9,247 nucleotides of DNA from Chitinophagales bacterium (GTDB lineage: Bacteria > Bacteroidota > Bacteroidia > Chitinophagales > BACL12). This document shows positions 7,278 to 9,247 of the stretch, in pieces. The stretch is taken from positions 1 to 9,247 of the forward strand of contig JACMJP010000214.1 of assembly GCA_014380545.1 (NCBI GenBank), given 5' to 3'. Position 1 is the stretch's first letter, and the number at the start of each line of letters is the position of its first letter. The notes beneath the pieces were generated by a model, which ran no database searches, was not told where the DNA came from, and saw only the letters and a list, made by a program, of their open reading frames with translations. Made by a program: the position numbers and the translations under genes.

Positions 7278-9247
7278 ATGATGAAAAATTTACTTAAATT
7301 ATTAATCTGTTTTACTGCTATTTTTAATGCTCCGTTAAATTATGCACAAAGTTATCTTGGTATTGTTAACAGCAATTTTGCCGGATCAACGGGAATGGTT
7401 GTGCAACCAGCTTCCATTGCTGATAGCCGTTACCGGTTTGATATGACCCTATTCGGACTGAGTTCTACTATTGCCAATAATTATGTTGGATTAGACCCGG
7501 AGGGAATATTTAATTCTAACCCAAATCTTGATTTTGAAAAGGCATACCTGTCGGTAAAAGATTTAGAGAATGATCAAACAGCGAATGCTACTATTAATAC
7601 AAAAATAGAATTGATCACTTTCATGGCATCCTTATCACAAAGCTCTGCGATAGGGCTGACTGTTGGATTTAGAAATTTTATTAATGTAGATAATGTGTCA
7701 GAAGAATTAGCACGAGTTGCTTTTGCAGGTTTAGTTGATGACCAGAATATTCCGAATATACAAATAGATGATGACGGGTTGAGTTTTGACAATATGACCT
7801 GGATGCAATATGGAATTACTTATGCAAATACAATTTATAATACGGATAAACATTTCCTTAAAGGTGGTGCTACTTTAAAATTTGTGCATGCAGTAAGTTC
7901 TGGATATTTATATGCAAATGATCTTAATTATTCTTTTGTTAATGACTCCATCATTAACATTGCTGCTTCCGATTTCAACTACGGACATTCGGATAATTTA
8001 AACAATATAGAATTTGATTCTATAGGGTCTCTAACAAAATTAAAATTTGCTTCGAAACTGGCACCCGCATTTGATATAGGATTTGTATATGAGTATCGCC
8101 CTGATGTAGATGAATTCAGAAGAAAAAAGCCGGATGGAACTTATGAATATATGCATCATAAAAATAAATATAAATTTAAAGTAGGTGTTAGCATATTAGA
8201 TGTGGGCAAAGTTAAATTTACGAAAGGAAATAATTCAGGAGATTTTGGCGGCACGGATGAATCATTTAATATCAATCAATTTTCTTTAGAAAATATACAA
8301 TCATTAGATGACACTTTACAGGCGAAATTTGATGCGCTGGATGATGATGATACATATACAGTATCTCTTCCTTCAGCTTTAAGTGTGCAATTAGATTACA
8401 GAATTAAAGGCGGATTTTATGTAAATTTAAATCCTTTTATTGCACTGAACAGAAACCGTGATCCTGAGCAAAGTCGTGTGTCTGAAATTACTACAATAAG
8501 CCTTACACCAAGATTTGAAAGCAGATGGATTGATGTAGGTTTACCAATTTCCTATAATGAATATAATAATACAAATCTTGGTTTGTCTCTTCGTCTTGGA
8601 CCTGTAATAGTTGGTACAAATGATTTTCTTCCGCTCATAAGTAAGAAAAATATTTACGGAACAGATTTTCATGTTGCAATTAAAATTCCAATAGCTTATG
8701 GAGGCCAGAAAGATACAGATGAAGATGGAGTACCGGATGTTGCAGATGTATGTCCTGACCTGCCCGGATTACCGGAATTAGATGGTTGTCCTGATGGAGA
8801 TAAAGATGGTATAGCAGATATGTCTGATACATGTCCATTAGAAGCGGGTCTGGCAAAATTTAATGGTTGTCCGGACATGGATGGTGATGATGTAAAAGAC
8901 AGTGAAGATATGTGTCCAGCTGTTGCCGGTTCTTTACAACACAATGGTTGTCCTGATACTGATAGTGATGGCTTATATGATAATGAAGATGCCTGCCCTG
9001 CTGAAACAGGACCTATGGATAATAAAGGATGTCCTTACCCTGATACTGATAAAGATGGAGTTAAAGACAGAGATGATAAATGTCCAAATGAATTTGGCCC
9101 ATCTTCCAATAATGGTTGCCCGATAACAGATATTGATAAAGACGGTATTCCTGATAAAACTGATAAATGTCCTACTGCTGCCGGTCCGGTTGAAAATAGC
9201 GGATGTCCTTTAAATGATAAAGATGGCGATAGCATTCCGGATAAAGA
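7278..9247 (+). CDS. DUF5723 beta-barrel protein with thrombospondin type-3 repeats, C-terminus cut by window edge
   Basis: The frame from the ATG at 7278 stays open for 656 codons to the right edge. A second ATG follows directly at 7281, and the true start could be either. A signal peptide covers about residues 1-23 (NYA before Gln24). Residues about 25-475 match the DUF5723 pattern of Bacteroidota barrels: an opening NSNFAGSTGMVVQPASIADS, then FDMTLFGLSST and many alternating strands. Beginning at residue 479, six full 27-residue TSP3 units and part of a seventh follow, each with a DxDxDG-type calcium-binding core and paired CP / GCP cysteine motifs. In this family the repeats usually lead to an OmpA-like peptidoglycan-binding domain, which would lie beyond the window, so the protein probably links the outer membrane to the wall (inference). 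It is transcribed divergently from the M48 unit. No Shine-Dalgarno sequence is visible, in keeping with its neighbours. Confidence 0.88.
   Translation, partial: MMKNLLKLLICFTAIFNAPLNYAQSYLGIVNSNFAGSTGMVVQPASIADSRYRFDMTLFGLSSTIANNYVGLDPEGIFNSNPNLDFEKAYLSVKDLENDQTANATINTKIELITFMASLSQSSAIGLTVGFRNFINVDNVSEELARVAFAGLVDDQNIPNIQIDDDGLSFDNMTWMQYGITYANTIYNTDKHFLKGGATLKFVHAVSSGYLYANDLNYSFVNDSIINIAASDFNYGHSDNLNNIEFDSIGSLTKLKFASKLAPAFDIGFVYEYRPDVDEFRRKKPDGTYEYMHHKNKYKFKVGVSILDVGKVKFTKGNNSGDFGGTDESFNINQFSLENIQSLDDTLQAKFDALDDDDTYTVSLPSALSVQLDYRIKGGFYVNLNPFIALNRNRDPEQSRVSEITTISLTPRFESRWIDVGLPISYNEYNNTNLGLSLRLGPVIVGTNDFLPLISKKNIYGTDFHVAIKIPIAYGGQKDTDEDGVPDVADVCPDLPGLPELDGCPDGDKDGIADMSDTCPLEAGLAKFNGCPDMDGDDVKDSEDMCPAVAGSLQHNGCPDTDSDGLYDNEDACPAETGPMDNKGCPYPDTDKDGVKDRDDKCPNEFGPSSNNGCPITDIDKDGIPDKTDKCPTAAGPVENSGCPLNDKDGDSIPDK
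8712..9247 (+). repeat. Coding 81-base repeats encoding TSP3 calcium-binding units
   Basis: The units start at 8712, 8793, 8874, 8955, 9042 and 9129, each 81 bases (27 residues), with a partial seventh from 9210. Two-residue inserts (Tyr-Pro at 9036-9041, Ile-Thr at 9123-9128) precede units five and six. Each unit carries an Asp-rich loop, then Cys-Pro, then Gly-Cys-Pro. Unit three has Asp in place of the usual loop Gly (DMDGDD). Identity between units is mainly at the protein level and the DNA has diverged, so this is an old repeat array and not a recent duplication. Confidence 0.9.

Noticed and set aside
7574..7792. Minus-strand 72-codon frame opposite the DUF5723 gene
   Set aside because: Antisense shadow of the barrel-coding region, with no recognisable domain.
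8696..9235. Several short frames on both strands over the TSP3 region
   Set aside because: They are periodic shadows of the 81-base coding repeats. The Ser/Pro/Gly-rich antisense products are what Asp-rich TSP3 codons give when read backwards.
8712..9247. Regularly spaced repeats considered as a CRISPR or satellite array
   Set aside because: The repeats are in frame, encode a known calcium-binding unit and differ at the DNA level. There are no identical repeats with unique spacers.

Overview
The window looks like chromosomal DNA of a Bacteroidota bacterium, perhaps of the Chitinophagia, Saprospiria or Sphingobacteriia side. It is AT-rich. One secreted protein ends in a type-A type IX secretion (T9SS) sorting domain, several signal peptides end just before a Gln, there is a DUF5723 barrel with thrombospondin type-3 repeats, and no gene start has a clear Shine-Dalgarno sequence. 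The genus cannot be told from this window.

Layout. Five genes lie on the minus strand over 1-6787, read from right to left. First comes a compact three-gene unit: an exported M48 zinc metallopeptidase with a long unassigned C-terminal part (4565-6787), an outer-membrane beta-barrel-like protein (3801-4562) and a 120-residue acidic orphan (3439-3801). They are joined by a 2-base gap and then a 1-base stop/start overlap, so they are very probably one transcript. After 144 bases comes a separate gene for an 841-residue secreted protein with a clan GH-A glycoside-hydrolase-like fold and a T9SS tail (769-3294). Then comes a HipA-like kinase (1-688) whose C-terminus runs off the left edge. A 490-base AT-rich non-coding stretch (6788-7277) separates the M48 unit from a divergent plus-strand gene (7278-9247). 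That gene encodes a DUF5723 beta-barrel followed by at least six calcium-binding TSP3 repeats, and it runs off the right edge, probably towards an OmpA-like peptidoglycan-binding domain.

How they may work together. The divergent pair is all envelope biology: a periplasmic protease, two predicted outer-membrane barrels and a wall-anchoring-type repeat protein. This makes outer-membrane protein quality control or assembly a reasonable hypothesis for the M48 unit. The glycosidase-like protein would be exported by T9SS and act outside the cell. The HipA-like kinase is cytoplasmic and shows no obvious functional tie to its neighbours. I found no RNA genes, insertion sequences, CRISPR arrays or phage genes. 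The least explained item is the M48 / barrel / small acidic protein unit.
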